From NCBI GenBank assembly GCA_902634405.1, contig CACPJY010000012.1, positions 1 to 49,545 of the forward strand: a DNA stretch of 49,545 nt, given 5' to 3'. Positions within the stretch are counted from its first letter, which is position 1, and every line of letters starts with the position of its first letter. The translations under genes and the position numbers were made by a program. Positions 21,732 to 29,582 of this stretch are shown one piece after another. The notes under the pieces are model-generated. The model did not search any database. It was not told the origin of the DNA and saw only the letters and a program-made list of their open reading frames with translations. Source of the stretch: an uncultured Synechococcaceae cyanobacterium (GTDB taxonomy: Bacteria > Cyanobacteriota > Cyanobacteriia > PCC-6307 > Cyanobiaceae).

Positions 21732-22109
21732 ATGATTGAGAAGGAAGGACCTGGCTGGAGATTGGCCAGAGATGAGCAAAGAAATCCCTTCCCAGTACTG
21801 CTAGGAGGTGAAAATTGGGCTTGTGAGCTTACAGATCAGGAGTGGTCTCTGTTGGTACCACTTGTTTTTGAATTGATTGGGGAATATCAAAAAGTCCAAA
21901 AACAACTTTGCCCGGAAGAGGATATTTCTATGGAATTGGAACGTTTGCCATGGTGGGCCTGCATCGATGGTAATAGAGATGCTTGGAATCTCCGCCTAGT
22001 TCTTGAAGGAGATCGTGAGTATTTACGAGGTTTAGAAATGTTCTGGCCGATGCCTTCTGCTGAGGCGATCACATCTGCGATGAGAACCATGTGGGATTCC
22101 TACAACTGA
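21732..22109 (+). CDS. DUF1818 family protein
   Basis: A 125-residue soluble protein. The start E-G-P-G-W-R-L-A-R-D, the block L-L-G-G-E-N-W-A-C-E-L-T and the end F-W-P-M-P-S-A-E-A match the cyanobacterial DUF1818 family, function unknown. It follows rpoZ by 11 bp and ends in a small terminator hairpin, so it closes the rpoZ operon. Confidence 0.85.
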   Translation: MIEKEGPGWRLARDEQRNPFPVLLGGENWACELTDQEWSLLVPLVFELIGEYQKVQKQLCPEEDISMELERLPWWACIDGNRDAWNLRLVLEGDREYLRGLEMFWPMPSAEAITSAMRTMWDSYN

Positions 22110-22134
22110 TTAGTTTGGCTAATCAATTTTTTTT
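22107..22134 (+). terminator. Terminator after the DUF1818 gene
   Basis: A hairpin TGATTAG-tttgg-CTAATCA at 22107-22125 is followed by a run of T up to 22134. It overlaps the stop codon of the DUF1818 gene and fits a Rho-independent terminator. Confidence 0.75.
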
Positions 22135-22174
22135 AAATGATCTTTCCCCGAAATTTAAACCCTTATTGCACAGG

Positions 22175-22227
22175 TTTTCCACAGCTGTTTACTTCGCGAG
22201 TAGTTTTATGACCATTTTTGTGGAAAA
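22175..22227. promoter_or_regulatory. Two inverted DnaA-box-like 9-mers
   Basis: TTTTCCACA at 22175-22183 and its exact complement TGTGGAAAA at 22219-22227, in the 313-bp spacer between the DUF1818 and DUF2811 genes. This 9-mer is the DnaA box described for cyanobacteria. With only two boxes, no AT-rich unwinding block and no dnaN next door, it is unlikely to be the main origin. An in-frame 75-residue ORF across it looks like chance. The rest of the spacer shows nothing else. Confidence 0.45.
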
Positions 22228-22422
22228 CGTTGTTTTAAGGAATTTGCCTCTTGACTCAAATTCAAAACTCATTCCATCAAGTGCTTTTGGTCAGATTCTT
22301 TTGGCACAGTATTGTTGAGCCCTAGATCTCAATATGAGACCTTATGAGAAAGGTAGGTAAAGAAGTGACTTGACTGATCTCTTTCTTTGTGGAGAACTAG
22401 TACGTCAGCAAGTGAGGCTTTG

Positions 22423-22716
22423 ATGCAACAGATTGATTTTGCAAAGGTTTTAGTTCAGGCTCCTGATCAGCTCATAGATGGCAAGGTAGAGGCCTCTGAA
22501 GCTTTGGCTGGTGATGGAATTGTCAGCTTTCAGGCAGAGTTGCCAGAACCACTTCAATTGGCGATGCAGGGTTTTATAGAGAAGTATCCAAATTGGGATC
22601 AGTACCGACTTTTTCAGGCTGCATTGGCAGGGTTTTTAGTTCAACAAGGTGTTGATTCCAGGCAGATCACTCGTCTTTATGTAGCGAATATGTTTGGCAA
22701 TGAATCTCTTGTTTGA
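22423..22716 (+). CDS. DUF2811 family protein
   Basis: A 97-residue protein from the ATG at 22423 (an in-frame TTG at 22387 is also open). The core segment with L-P-E-P-L-Q-L-A-M-Q-G-F-I, P-N-W-D-Q-Y-R-L-F-Q-A-A-L-A-G-F-L and a final Y-V-A-N-M-F matches DUF2811, a small cyanobacterial family of unknown function. It is convergent with the EVE gene, with five bases between the stops, so it marks the last core gene before the EVE integration target. Confidence 0.8.
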   Translation: MQQIDFAKVLVQAPDQLIDGKVEASEALAGDGIVSFQAELPEPLQLAMQGFIEKYPNWDQYRLFQAALAGFLVQQGVDSRQITRLYVANMFGNESLV

Positions 22717-22721
22717 TGGTT

Positions 22722-23192
22722 TTAATCGATCGGATCAAGTTTCATCAACAAGTCTTTCGCGGTTTTTTCTGGGATAGGGAGTATTGATAGTCGATTACCT
22801 TTGCGCACCACTGCGATCTGGTCAACGTCATAAGAATTTTTAAGATCCTCAAGAGTCATCATTTTTTTGAATTGACCTACGTATTTGAGCTGGACACAAT
22901 CCCAGCGTGGACTTTCTTTGGATGACTTTGGATCAAAATACTTATTTTGTGGATCGAATTGAGTTGGGTCGACGACACTTGTTTTTATAATTTCCATTAA
23001 CCCAACTATTCCAGGGGGGCTGCAATTTGAGTGATAGAAAAATGCTTGATCACCCACTTTCATTGAACGCATAAAATTTCTTGCCTGATAGTTGCGAATT
23101 CCATCCCAAATTGTAGTTTGTTCTTTTTTGAGATCACTTATTGAATAAGCAACAGGCTCGCTTTTCATTAGCCAGTAGGAAATGTCTGTCAT
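22722..23192 (-). CDS. EVE-domain protein; 5' end is the integration target of the island
   Basis: A 156-residue EVE-domain protein (thymocyte-nuclear-protein-like, PUA-related fold thought to bind modified nucleotides). The family start Y-W-L-M-K-S-E-P is at residues 6-13; I-W-D-G-I-R-N-Y-Q-A-R-N-F-M and F-Y-H-S-N-C-S-P-P-G-I-V-G follow. The ATG at 23192 and the first eight to nine codons lie inside repeat site A, and eight more copies of that 5' end occur to the right. The present start and promoter therefore appear to come from the neighbouring mobile element, not from the ancestral gene. The second ATG (codon 9) is another possible start. Confidence 0.93.
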   Translation of the reverse strand: MTDISYWLMKSEPVAYSISDLKKEQTTIWDGIRNYQARNFMRSMKVGDQAFFYHSNCSPPGIVGLMEIIKTSVVDPTQFDPQNKYFDPKSSKESPRWDCVQLKYVGQFKKMMTLEDLKNSYDVDQIAVVRKGNRLSILPIPEKTAKDLLMKLDPID

Positions 23193-23238
23193 ATCAAGGG
23201 ATTTGGGCGAAAATGCTTGCTAGTATTTTGCTAGTATG
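23166..23238. repeat. Attachment site A (in the EVE start)
   Basis: The core CATTAGCCAGTA at 23166-23177 encodes Y-W-L-M of the EVE protein on the minus strand; its ATG is at 23192. A pair of 9-mers, GCTAGTATTttGCTAGTATG, follows at 23219-23238, 53 bp from the core. There is no 9-mer pair 70 bp to the left, where the EVE coding sequence lies, as expected for the chromosome side of an integration junction. Confidence 0.85.
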
Positions 23239-23329
23239 GGATTCTTTGGTTCAGATTCGAGAGAGCCTTCTCTCTGGCTCCATTGTCTCTCATATGTTTC
23301 AAGGTTGAAAGAGTAGGAGAATTAGTGAT

Positions 23330-23983
23330 ATGAACAACTACAAGCAATTAACGGCTGCATTGTTTGCTGGGATTTCAGTAGTTGCAATATTTGGCGCCTT
23401 AAATCACTGGAGGTATTCACAGGAATGGAATGAATTCTTTGTTCAAGAGGCTTTGCCGGTAGATGATCGTTTACTTGGTCATTATCCATATCCGGAGGCA
23501 GCAGAAGATGATTTGGCTACGGTTGAGCCTGGTTTGAGAATTCATAAAGACGCTTACAAAGCTCTTCTCTCAATGAGGGCAGCGGCTAATGATGATGGCG
23601 TCGAGTTGATTTTTTTGAGTGGGTTTAGAACTCATGAATGGCAAAAGAAAATTTTTTTTGCAGCTAAATCAGACAAGGATTCCACTGCAATAGAGCGAGC
23701 AGGAGTATCTGCACCGCCTGGATATTCAGAACACAGCACTGGTTATGCAATAGATCTTGGAGATGGCAGTAGATCTAAGAGTCACTTTGAAATTGACTTC
23801 GAATCAACAGAGGTATTTCGCTGGCTTCAGGACAATGCTTCTAAGTTTGGCTTCGTCCTGTCATTCCCTAAGGCCAATATTCAGGGAGTGAGCTATCAGC
23901 CCTGGCACTGGAGATTTGAAGGGACTGAGAAAGCTAAAAGACAATTCAAACCAGCAAATTCATTGACTGGCAGGCAACGGTGA
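23330..23983 (+). CDS. VanY-type D-alanyl-D-alanine carboxypeptidase
   Basis: A 217-residue LAS-family peptidase predicted to trim peptidoglycan peptides outside the plasma membrane. One N-terminal membrane anchor or uncleaved signal (about residues 8-24). The zinc motif S-E-H-S-T-G-Y-A-I-D-L-G supplies His and Asp, the catalytic Glu/His region is Q-P-W-H-W-R-F-E, and S-G-F-R-T-H-E-W-Q precedes them. A GGAG-like site stands ahead of the ATG. It is the first cargo gene to the right of the EVE start and is transcribed away from it. Confidence 0.9.
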   Translation: MNNYKQLTAALFAGISVVAIFGALNHWRYSQEWNEFFVQEALPVDDRLLGHYPYPEAAEDDLATVEPGLRIHKDAYKALLSMRAAANDDGVELIFLSGFRTHEWQKKIFFAAKSDKDSTAIERAGVSAPPGYSEHSTGYAIDLGDGSRSKSHFEIDFESTEVFRWLQDNASKFGFVLSFPKANIQGVSYQPWHWRFEGTEKAKRQFKPANSLTGRQR

Positions 23984-24018
23984 AACACGGCAGGATAAAA
24001 GTCCTTTAAGTAAGTTCT

Positions 24019-24291
24019 ATGAATAGTCCAGTTGTTTTTGAGACTGGTCCCTTTGCAGTTACCCAAGAAGTAAGGCAAGCAGCCTGGAAATTTTTAGGAA
24101 TAGACAAACAATGTGCTTTAACTCAAATCAAAAAGATTGGTCCGAATCATGTACAGATCATTCAATTTGAAAGTTTAGGTCAAAAAAATCCCTTCGAAAG
24201 TACTGATTTTATTCCGAGCACAATTATTGCTGAATTTATAGGAATTTTACAAGGTAATAGAATACTTTGGAGGCAAAATAACTGCTTATGA
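24019..24291 (+). CDS. Hypothetical protein, 90 residues
   Basis: A 90-residue soluble protein, 35 bp after the VanY-like gene and on the same strand, so possibly co-transcribed. No signal, membrane helix or known motif is visible; the middle contains I-G-P-N-H-V-Q-I-I-Q-F. Not recognised. Confidence 0.6.
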   Translation: MNSPVVFETGPFAVTQEVRQAAWKFLGIDKQCALTQIKKIGPNHVQIIQFESLGQKNPFESTDFIPSTIIAEFIGILQGNRILWRQNNCL

Positions 24292-24334
24292 TGAGCCATA
24301 GAGGAAGTTAAATAATTAATAGATCTGCTAAGAT

Positions 24335-25297
24335 TCATCTACTATTTTTGATTCTTTGAAACAAAGTAAATAATGTATATAAAGGTGCAAATATAAACAA
24401 TGTCCAAAATATACCGAAGAGACGTAGTCCGTAAGTTACAAATGCGCCAACACAGAGAGCATATAAAATACCCTTTGCAAACCCTACTTCAATTATAAAG
24501 AAAATTGAAGATATGAATACAGAGATCCAAGTTGCAAAAGACCTGGAAATAGAAGGCTGATTCCATATTCTTATTGTTTCATAAAATAAAAACTTTATGA
24601 AGCTAAAGCAGTTTAGCTCTTCATCTTTTTGTTGATATTTTTTGCTTGAAGATGTTTCATATACGTTTATAGCCATTTGGATTATTGAACGAATAGCTGG
24701 ACCATTTTTTTTATGCCAGGCAAAATCTTCTTTGAATTCACTGTCACCCCTATTGTAGAGTTCTTCGAAACAAGTTATTACTTCCTGATCTAAGTTTTCT
24801 TGAGCAAAGATATCTAATATTCCTTCGTCCAAGCTTTCTGCATTGGCAATATTCTCATTCAATAAATCTTCTTCTTCTATCGATTTTTTGAGTAGTTTTG
24901 CAATTGCTTTAGTTGTTATCTGAGTCGCCTCTATCGCGCTAATTCTTTTTCCTATAAGGCATTCTCTACAGACTTGAATTCCACCTCTAACAAAGAAGTC
25001 TCCCCAGATATACTTGTTTACCTCTAGCGCCACCCATTTTTGTGGGGTTTGATCATTGCTTATTAATTGAATGGCTTCCTTTAATGGCCAAATTTTTCCT
25101 TCTATAATTAAAGGCTGAGAAACAAGAATTAGCTTATCTGTTTCATCATGTTGATATTCAGATGCGATTTTTAATGCAAAAACATCAATGATTTGGAATT
25201 TTGATGTGAGTTTTCTTTTTAGGTTTCCTGGCTCACAAAAAATTAATGCTCCATTCTCTTCTCTTACACAATCCCTTATCCGCAAGTTTTCAGGCAT
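24335..25297 (-). CDS. Membrane protein of unknown function, 320 residues
   Basis: A 320-residue protein with a long soluble N-terminal part (about 1-235), rich in Glu and Lys, and two or three hydrophobic helices at about 250-310. Four cysteines occur near the N-terminus and middle (D-C-V-R, F-C-E-P, V-C-R-E-C), a loose arrangement that might bind metal. It is convergent with the preceding gene. I do not recognise the family. Base composition is more A+T-rich than the core genes to the left. Confidence 0.6.
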   Translation of the reverse strand: MPENLRIRDCVREENGALIFCEPGNLKRKLTSKFQIIDVFALKIASEYQHDETDKLILVSQPLIIEGKIWPLKEAIQLISNDQTPQKWVALEVNKYIWGDFFVRGGIQVCRECLIGKRISAIEATQITTKAIAKLLKKSIEEEDLLNENIANAESLDEGILDIFAQENLDQEVITCFEELYNRGDSEFKEDFAWHKKNGPAIRSIIQMAINVYETSSSKKYQQKDEELNCFSFIKFLFYETIRIWNQPSISRSFATWISVFISSIFFIIEVGFAKGILYALCVGAFVTYGLRLFGIFWTLFIFAPLYTLFTLFQRIKNSR

Positions 25298-25380
25298 TTG
25301 TTTTGCTCTTTATTGGCTAACTGAATCAGAACTCGAACTATATTTTAGACAGATAAAATTACAATAGTTCAAATCCATTG

Positions 25381-25449
25381 TTATGACTGGATTCTTTGTC
25401 CATAGACATCTGGCTCGCACTCCATTAGCCAGTAGGAAATGTCAGTCAT
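25381..25449 (-). pseudogene. 5' fragment of an EVE gene (22 codons)
   Basis: From the ATG at 25449 the frame reads M-T-D-I-S-Y-W-L-M-E-C-E-P-D-V-Y-G before drifting into a stop (TAA at 25381). Residues 4-9 equal the intact EVE protein and E-P-D-V-Y-G continues the family motif past the core. It is the only displaced copy in which recognisable EVE coding sequence runs beyond the core. It is a remnant of a former EVE 5' end, not a working gene. Confidence 0.7.
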
Positions 25450-25463
25450 ACCAATGGATCTCG
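25412..25463. repeat. Attachment site B
   Basis: Core CATTAGCCAGTA at 25423-25434, ATG of the EVE-like frame at 25449. Similarity to site A begins earlier than at other copies (GGCTCGC at 25412, also at 23155 in the intact gene). No 9-mer pair is seen at -70 or near +54; only a trace (ATTTTGCC) is present on the right. It looks like a bare target site or decayed junction. The stretch 25298-25616 holds this site and nothing else I can identify. Confidence 0.75.
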
Positions 25464-26377
25464 AGGAAAAATTTTGCCTTTTTTGGCGTTCAAACCAAGA
25501 AAATGCCTGTGTTTTCTTCTTTATTCATAGAGCTTTTGCAGCAGCTGAGCAATCGTTCATGACCTATGGAGGGGGACTTCTTCTAGCTGCGCTTAGGACT
25601 TGAGAATGATTCGAGATTGAACATTACTATGAGAAAAGGGTTTAGCCTGTCTATATGTTCTATGTATAGGGGGTCCTTTGAAATGAGATTAAATAAATTC
25701 GCTTTCACTATGCTTTTTATTCCTTTCTTGTTGATAGCTTGTTCTTCGACAGACGATGCTGACGCTGGATCAAAAAAAACTGTTGCTGCGACAGACGAGG
25801 ATATTTATCTCTATAGGGGGATCGGTTCTTCATATGTGTGCAATGCACGTAATGCTGGGCTCGAATTCCCTAAAGCAGTAGGGATAGCAGCAGCTTCGTA
25901 TACACAACTACTAAATGGAAGACATGGTGGGAAAATTGCCGCGGTAGGGAACAAAAGACTAACTAACAAACAACTATTTACAGGCGCTGAGTTCCAGATA
26001 ATTACAGGAGCAATTCAATACTGCTCAAAACATGTGCCTAAAGACGTTCAAGCAAAGGTTAAAAATGCGATCGAAGGACAGGGCTTAGCAAGTGGCTCGT
26101 ACTCTGGCAATCGATATTTAGAACCTGCGCATGAAAAAAGAAGAAGAGCTGTTACTGGCGTTAATTCAGGGATTTTAATGCAGCAGAGCATTCAGAATTT
26201 GGGGGGTTATTAATGCAGGGGGTTCGTTAATGAATAGCGGGTTGTTTTGTCATTGCATTGATAGCCATTCTCTAAGTTTGATGCCTCTAAGAAAAGTGTG
26301 AATAATGTGTGAATGGATTTTGCAAATTCCTTGTAATCGCTTTCCCTTACTCAAAAGGAACTTTTCATTAGCCAGTA
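25423..26377. mobile_element. Cassette B-C (lipoprotein cargo)
   Basis: The smallest cassette, about 0.95 kb between cores, with one gene. The right inner end has a GTGTGAAT-type pair; the left inner end has lost or never had one. Near its left end, TTATTCATAGAGCTTTTG at 25521 is shared with cassettes F-G and H-I, which supports common descent of the cassette ends. Confidence 0.6.
25683..26213 (+). CDS. Predicted lipoprotein, unrecognised
   Basis: A 176-residue product from the ATG at 25683, chosen because it gives a clean lipoprotein signal: a basic start, a hydrophobic stretch, and the lipobox L-L-I-A-C. Upstream in-frame ATGs would bury the signal. The mature part begins with Ser/Asp/Ala-rich sequence, then a compact domain with V-C-N-A-R-N-A-G and Y-C-S-K-H-V-P, two cysteines that could form a disulfide. 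It is the only gene in its cassette. Function unknown. Confidence 0.65.
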   Translation: MRLNKFAFTMLFIPFLLIACSSTDDADAGSKKTVAATDEDIYLYRGIGSSYVCNARNAGLEFPKAVGIAAASYTQLLNGRHGGKIAAVGNKRLTNKQLFTGAEFQIITGAIQYCSKHVPKDVQAKVKNAIEGQGLASGSYSGNRYLEPAHEKRRRAVTGVNSGILMQQSIQNLGGY

Positions 26378-26461
26378 CGAAATATTTTTGTCAGCCATTG
26401 CGATAAAAGAGGTTAGAGAGTTAATTGAGGGTTAGAGGCTTGCTGGAATTTTGCTGGAATT
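26296..26461. repeat. Attachment site C
   Basis: Core at 26366-26377. Left pair GTGTGAATAatGTGTGAATG at 26296-26315, starting exactly 70 bp before the core. Right pair GCTGGAATTttGCTGGAATT at 26442-26461, 76 bp after the core start, that is 22 bp (two 11-bp periods) further than at other sites. The EVE-like frame starts at ATG 26398 with 11 codons to the core end (M-A-D-K-N-I-S-Y-W-L-M). The spacer 26214-26622 holds only this site. Confidence 0.85.
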
Positions 26462-26622
26462 TGAGCAAGTTTTCCCTTTTCCATTTTGACTCAACTATCT
26501 GGTTCGTGCTTTTAGCTCTTCAAGTGTTTCGGACGCTCTGGGTCGCATGCTTGAATCTTTTTCTCCCAATTTAAAACGATCTAGAAGGACAGTGATAGCA
26601 AAGTAGGTTATAAAGAGTAATT

Positions 26623-27444
26623 TTATTTGTCTCCATACATCTTTTCAAGGGTTCTTTCTAGGATTTTGTCTCCGTAAGGAACTCCCCATTCGACTGAAAG
26701 CTCTTGCGCTAAAAAACTGGACCAATCGTCTAATAAAAAATCGCGAAAAACATATGTTGAGCACCTTGCTCTAGACCATTTAATAGGTGTTTTCTCGAAC
26801 CATTGTAGTGACTTCTCTTTACCAACAAATGTGGGGTCTTGGATGTGAGTGCTTAGATGTTGATACCAACTTCCTAAAATCCAATCTTTTTTAGGGTTGA
26901 TTCTTATTAAAATCTCACCTTTCTTTTCTGTGAGATCTTCCCAGAATGGAATATGGGAATTAGAATTGTATTTTATTTTGTATTTTGCTTTTAATTTAGA
27001 TAAGGCATTTCTCTTCTTCTCAAATTCTATATACTGGGATAATTCTAACCAAGCATATGGATGCTCACCATATAAACTGTTGAATTTTTTTAGTTCATTG
27101 TATAACTGATTACTGCCTGCATATTTATTTGGAGCCTCAAAAACCTGTTTCCAAATTCTCCATGTCTTAGGCTTGATTGCATTACACTTTCTGAGCAAAG
27201 TAGAACGTAGGCTGTTTATCTTTTTTGCTAAATCTTTTTCCCTTCTAGATTCTTCTTGCAATTCTTTTTTAATTGTACGCTCACAATGTTTATAAGTCAG
27301 TTTTGCACTGTACTCATTGATCTCTTTTGATGCGCGCTCACGGCAGATACTTGCTTCTTCTCTTGTTAGTTTCCACCAAAAAGCTTGCACCGGGGATGGT
27401 GTGGTAAATATGAATCCTAGAAGAATTAATAGGGGTCTTTTCAT
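26623..27444 (-). CDS. Exported protein of unknown function
   Basis: A 273-residue product from the ATG at 27444, which gives a proper signal peptide: M-K-R-P-L-L, a hydrophobic core, and a likely cleavage after S-P-V-Q-A. Six more residues are possible from 27462. The mature protein is rich in Lys, Glu, Arg and aromatic residues, with a helical, possibly coiled-coil stretch at about 60-95 and cysteines spread through it. It is 19 bp or more downstream of the next minus-strand gene. No family recognised. Confidence 0.6.
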   Translation of the reverse strand: MKRPLLILLGFIFTTPSPVQAFWWKLTREEASICRERASKEINEYSAKLTYKHCERTIKKELQEESRREKDLAKKINSLRSTLLRKCNAIKPKTWRIWKQVFEAPNKYAGSNQLYNELKKFNSLYGEHPYAWLELSQYIEFEKKRNALSKLKAKYKIKYNSNSHIPFWEDLTEKKGEILIRINPKKDWILGSWYQHLSTHIQDPTFVGKEKSLQWFEKTPIKWSRARCSTYVFRDFLLDDWSSFLAQELSVEWGVPYGDKILERTLEKMYGDK

Positions 27445-27481
27445 TTTAAATGGATTAAGCAAGATACATATCTAGGGCTAT

Positions 27482-28099
27482 TTAGTTATCAATAATCCCG
27501 TGGAAGATTCCCATTGAAGAACCAACCAAAAGAATAGAAATCTCAAAATAACCAATTGAGAAGGTCTCGAATTTCCCAACACTTATTAGTAAACCTCCTA
27601 ATGCAATTAGTGAAATACAAATAAATATCTTACCAAGCTTTTCTAGTTGTCTTATGTCAAGGCAGCCAATGCCCATTTGCCATAACAATCTCTTGCTTAA
27701 GTAGCCTACAAAATAGCCTCCTAAGACTGCGAAGCTATAGCCGACAAGAGAACAAACTACCCATATCCCATTCAGAGGAATACTTAGAGCTCCTTGAATG
27801 AATAATAAAATCCACTGAAAATTAATGAAGAATAAAAAAACCTTTTTTAATTCTAGATATATTGCATTTTTTCTTTCAACTTTTAACTTATCCCGTTCAA
27901 AATCAGGATCGGAGGAGTCAGGTCCCTCAAAAGCTATTCGACCATCTGAATGCTCCCATTTGTTTAGATAACTGGGGTTACCATCAGAATCTTCGGTGTC
28001 GTAGTGAATTCTTAATTTCCAATCTCCCATTAAAGCAATTGCACCGTCGTCATAATCGCAACCCATTCTTTTAAAAAGTCTCTTAAGTATTTTTCTCAT
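27482..28099 (-). CDS. Membrane protein of unknown function
   Basis: A 205-residue protein. An N-terminal soluble part of about 80 residues (with W-K-L-R-I-H-Y-D-T and a W-E-H-S-D-G-R-I-A-F-E-G stretch) is followed by about four membrane helices (roughly 85-100, 110-135, 157-175, 183-202). The gene starts just inside the right end of the cassette and reads leftward into the exported-protein gene, so they probably form a two-gene unit. Not recognised. Confidence 0.6.
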   Translation of the reverse strand: MRKILKRLFKRMGCDYDDGAIALMGDWKLRIHYDTEDSDGNPSYLNKWEHSDGRIAFEGPDSSDPDFERDKLKVERKNAIYLELKKVFLFFINFQWILLFIQGALSIPLNGIWVVCSLVGYSFAVLGGYFVGYLSKRLLWQMGIGCLDIRQLEKLGKIFICISLIALGGLLISVGKFETFSIGYFEISILLVGSSMGIFHGIIDN

Positions 28100-28213
28100 G
28101 CTTTCAGGTGGCCTTTAGTTCACCATTGATCGACCTTCTTCCATTCATAGTAAACATGTTCATTCTTGCCAGTACGTAGACAAGTGATATCAAAGCTTTG
28201 AGTGGTAAGGATT

Positions 28214-28357
28214 GCTAGAATTTTGCTAGAATAGATTTATAGGAATCGCTCAGATCCATTGGTATCATTGGTTTATAACTGTTCATTAGCCAGTAGTTAG
28301 GTTCAGTCATAGTCTGTAATCTTGGCGATACTTGATGGTTGGAATGGAGTTGGAATG
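28214..28357. repeat. Attachment site D
   Basis: Core at 28284-28295. Left pair GCTAGAATTttGCTAGAATA at 28214-28233, exactly 70 bp before the core. Right pair GTTGGAATGgaGTTGGAATG at 28338-28357, 54 bp after the core start, identical to the left pair of site E. The EVE-like frame runs from ATG 28310 (M-T-E-P-N-Y-W-L-M). The spacer 28100-28445 is fully explained by this site and its flanks. Confidence 0.9.
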
Positions 28358-28445
28358 AAGCCTCATTCTTCCATCTCTTTTCTTTACTCTATCTAATCCG
28401 TATTTGAAGGGAATCAGAGTTGCTCATCATGCACACTGCGTGGTT

Positions 28446-28550
28446 TTATTTTTTGCGCTTGTAAATGAAATAAGAAGCTAGACCTGTTAACAGGACAACA
28501 TCAAGTGCGATATGCCAAGGCGGATATAGCTGATGTAGAAGTTGGAGCAT
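28446..28550 (-). CDS. Possible 34-residue single-span membrane protein
   Basis: An ATG at 28550 opens a 34-codon frame: a short polar start, one hydrophobic helix (with A-L-D-V-V-L-L-T-G-L-A), then a basic end Y-K-R-K-K. It begins 15 bp after the stop of the TPR protein gene on the same strand, so it could be co-translated. Too short for certainty; no ribosome-binding site is evident. Confidence 0.35.
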   Translation of the reverse strand: MLQLLHQLYPPWHIALDVVLLTGLASYFIYKRKK

Positions 28551-28565
28551 TACTGAAGAATAGTC

Positions 28566-29582
28566 TTATCCCTCATGCCAACATGAATCTTCATGTAGGT
28601 CTGATAAACGAGCGCCATGCCACTTTAAAAAGTCAGAATCATCGATATTTATACTGACATCATCGACACAATACACATTGTTTACATACATAGTCATCAT
28701 TGGCTCGCTAAAAGATATATGTTCGAAATCTTCTTCATCTACATCGCACCAATCTTCAATTGTATAGAAGTCTGCGTCCGCAAGAATTAATCTTTTAGGA
28801 ACAAAGAGAGAACCTCCATGGTCGTCATCCTTATAACAAAACCTTCCATCACCAGAGGAGTCGTAGATAATTATCTCGCCATTTTCGAAATCATCTTCCC
28901 AGTCCCTTAAAAACTCCTGAAGCTCTTTTGCTAAAGCTGCTTTCCAAAAATCAAGTTCTAACTGCTCAATTAGATCATAATATTTTTCTATAACTTTCAT
29001 TTGTTTTCTAGTGGCAGCTTCTTCTAAGTCAACGCCCGTATGTCTTAATCCACCTTGGACTAAGCCAGGGTGTTTGTTATACCAAGAAACCTGTTCAGGG
29101 TCAGCTTCTTTGTCTAATTCAATTAGTAGAGTTAAATCTTCCGGTTGAAGTATTCGAACTTGCTTGAAAAGCCAGCTGCCTCCTTCTTGTTTTTCTTTGT
29201 TAGCAATCTCTTCAAATCTTTTTTGAGTTGATTGAAGTTCTGGTGTCATTTCATATTTGTCTTTTGTTTCTTTAATCCAATTCGCTGCCTCTTTGTCTCC
29301 TAAATCTACGGCTTCATACCAATCAGAAAGAGCACCTTTGTTGTCTCCTAACTCTTCCTTGGTGCATCCTCGATTGGCGTATGCTTCGGCATACTTTGGA
29401 TAGATTTCTAATGCCTTGGTGTAATCCTCTATTGCACCTTGAGCATCTTTCTTATCATCTTTATCGCAACCACTATCTAGATACTTAGCGGCTAATGCTT
29501 TGCTTTCATTTTCTTTCTCAGTAGCTATTGCCTTATTTTTTTGGAGATTTTTAAAGAAGTCTCTTGAAGATTGATTGCTCAT
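28566..29582 (-). CDS. TPR-repeat protein with acidic C-terminal domain
   Basis: A 338-residue soluble protein. At least two TPR units lie at about 45-115 (A-I-E-D-Y-T-K-A-L-E-I-Y-P-K-Y-A-E-A-Y-A), then a helical linker rich in Glu and Lys, and a strongly acidic C-terminal part (about 225-338) with many Asp/Glu and aromatic residues. The TPR unit resembles those of the 1167-residue protein, from which it diverges across a 730-bp spacer. Possibly part of the same system; the target is unknown. Confidence 0.75.
   Translation of the reverse strand: MSNQSSRDFFKNLQKNKAIATEKENESKALAAKYLDSGCDKDDKKDAQGAIEDYTKALEIYPKYAEAYANRGCTKEELGDNKGALSDWYEAVDLGDKEAANWIKETKDKYEMTPELQSTQKRFEEIANKEKQEGGSWLFKQVRILQPEDLTLLIELDKEADPEQVSWYNKHPGLVQGGLRHTGVDLEEAATRKQMKVIEKYYDLIEQLELDFWKAALAKELQEFLRDWEDDFENGEIIIYDSSGDGRFCYKDDDHGGSLFVPKRLILADADFYTIEDWCDVDEEDFEHISFSEPMMTMYVNNVYCVDDVSINIDDSDFLKWHGARLSDLHEDSCWHEG

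Larger units (their letters stand above)
23166..25434. mobile_element. Cassette A-B (VanY-like cargo)
   Basis: Bounded by cores A and B. It carries a VanY-like peptidase, a small protein and a membrane protein, with no integrase. Only the left inner end has a 9-mer pair (GCTAGTAT type); none is seen 70 bp left of core B. The right end is therefore atypical or decayed. Confidence 0.6.
26366..28295. mobile_element. Cassette C-D
   Basis: 1.9 kb between cores, with two minus-strand genes and no integrase. The inner arm pairs match in type: GCTGGAATT at the left end and GCTAGAATT at the right end, differing at one position. Confidence 0.75.

Noticed and set aside
22091-22318. 75-residue plus-strand ORF between the DUF1818 and DUF2811 genes
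   Set aside because: It overlaps the end of the DUF1818 gene and its terminator, has no start signal, and its composition is not protein-like. The DnaA-box-like sites explain the stretch better.
26507-26637. Open frame of about 43 codons downstream of the exported-protein gene in cassette C-D, with a hydrophobic start and basic end
   Set aside because: No ATG, GTG or TTG is available before its hydrophobic part, so it cannot be a complete gene as it stands; at most a remnant.
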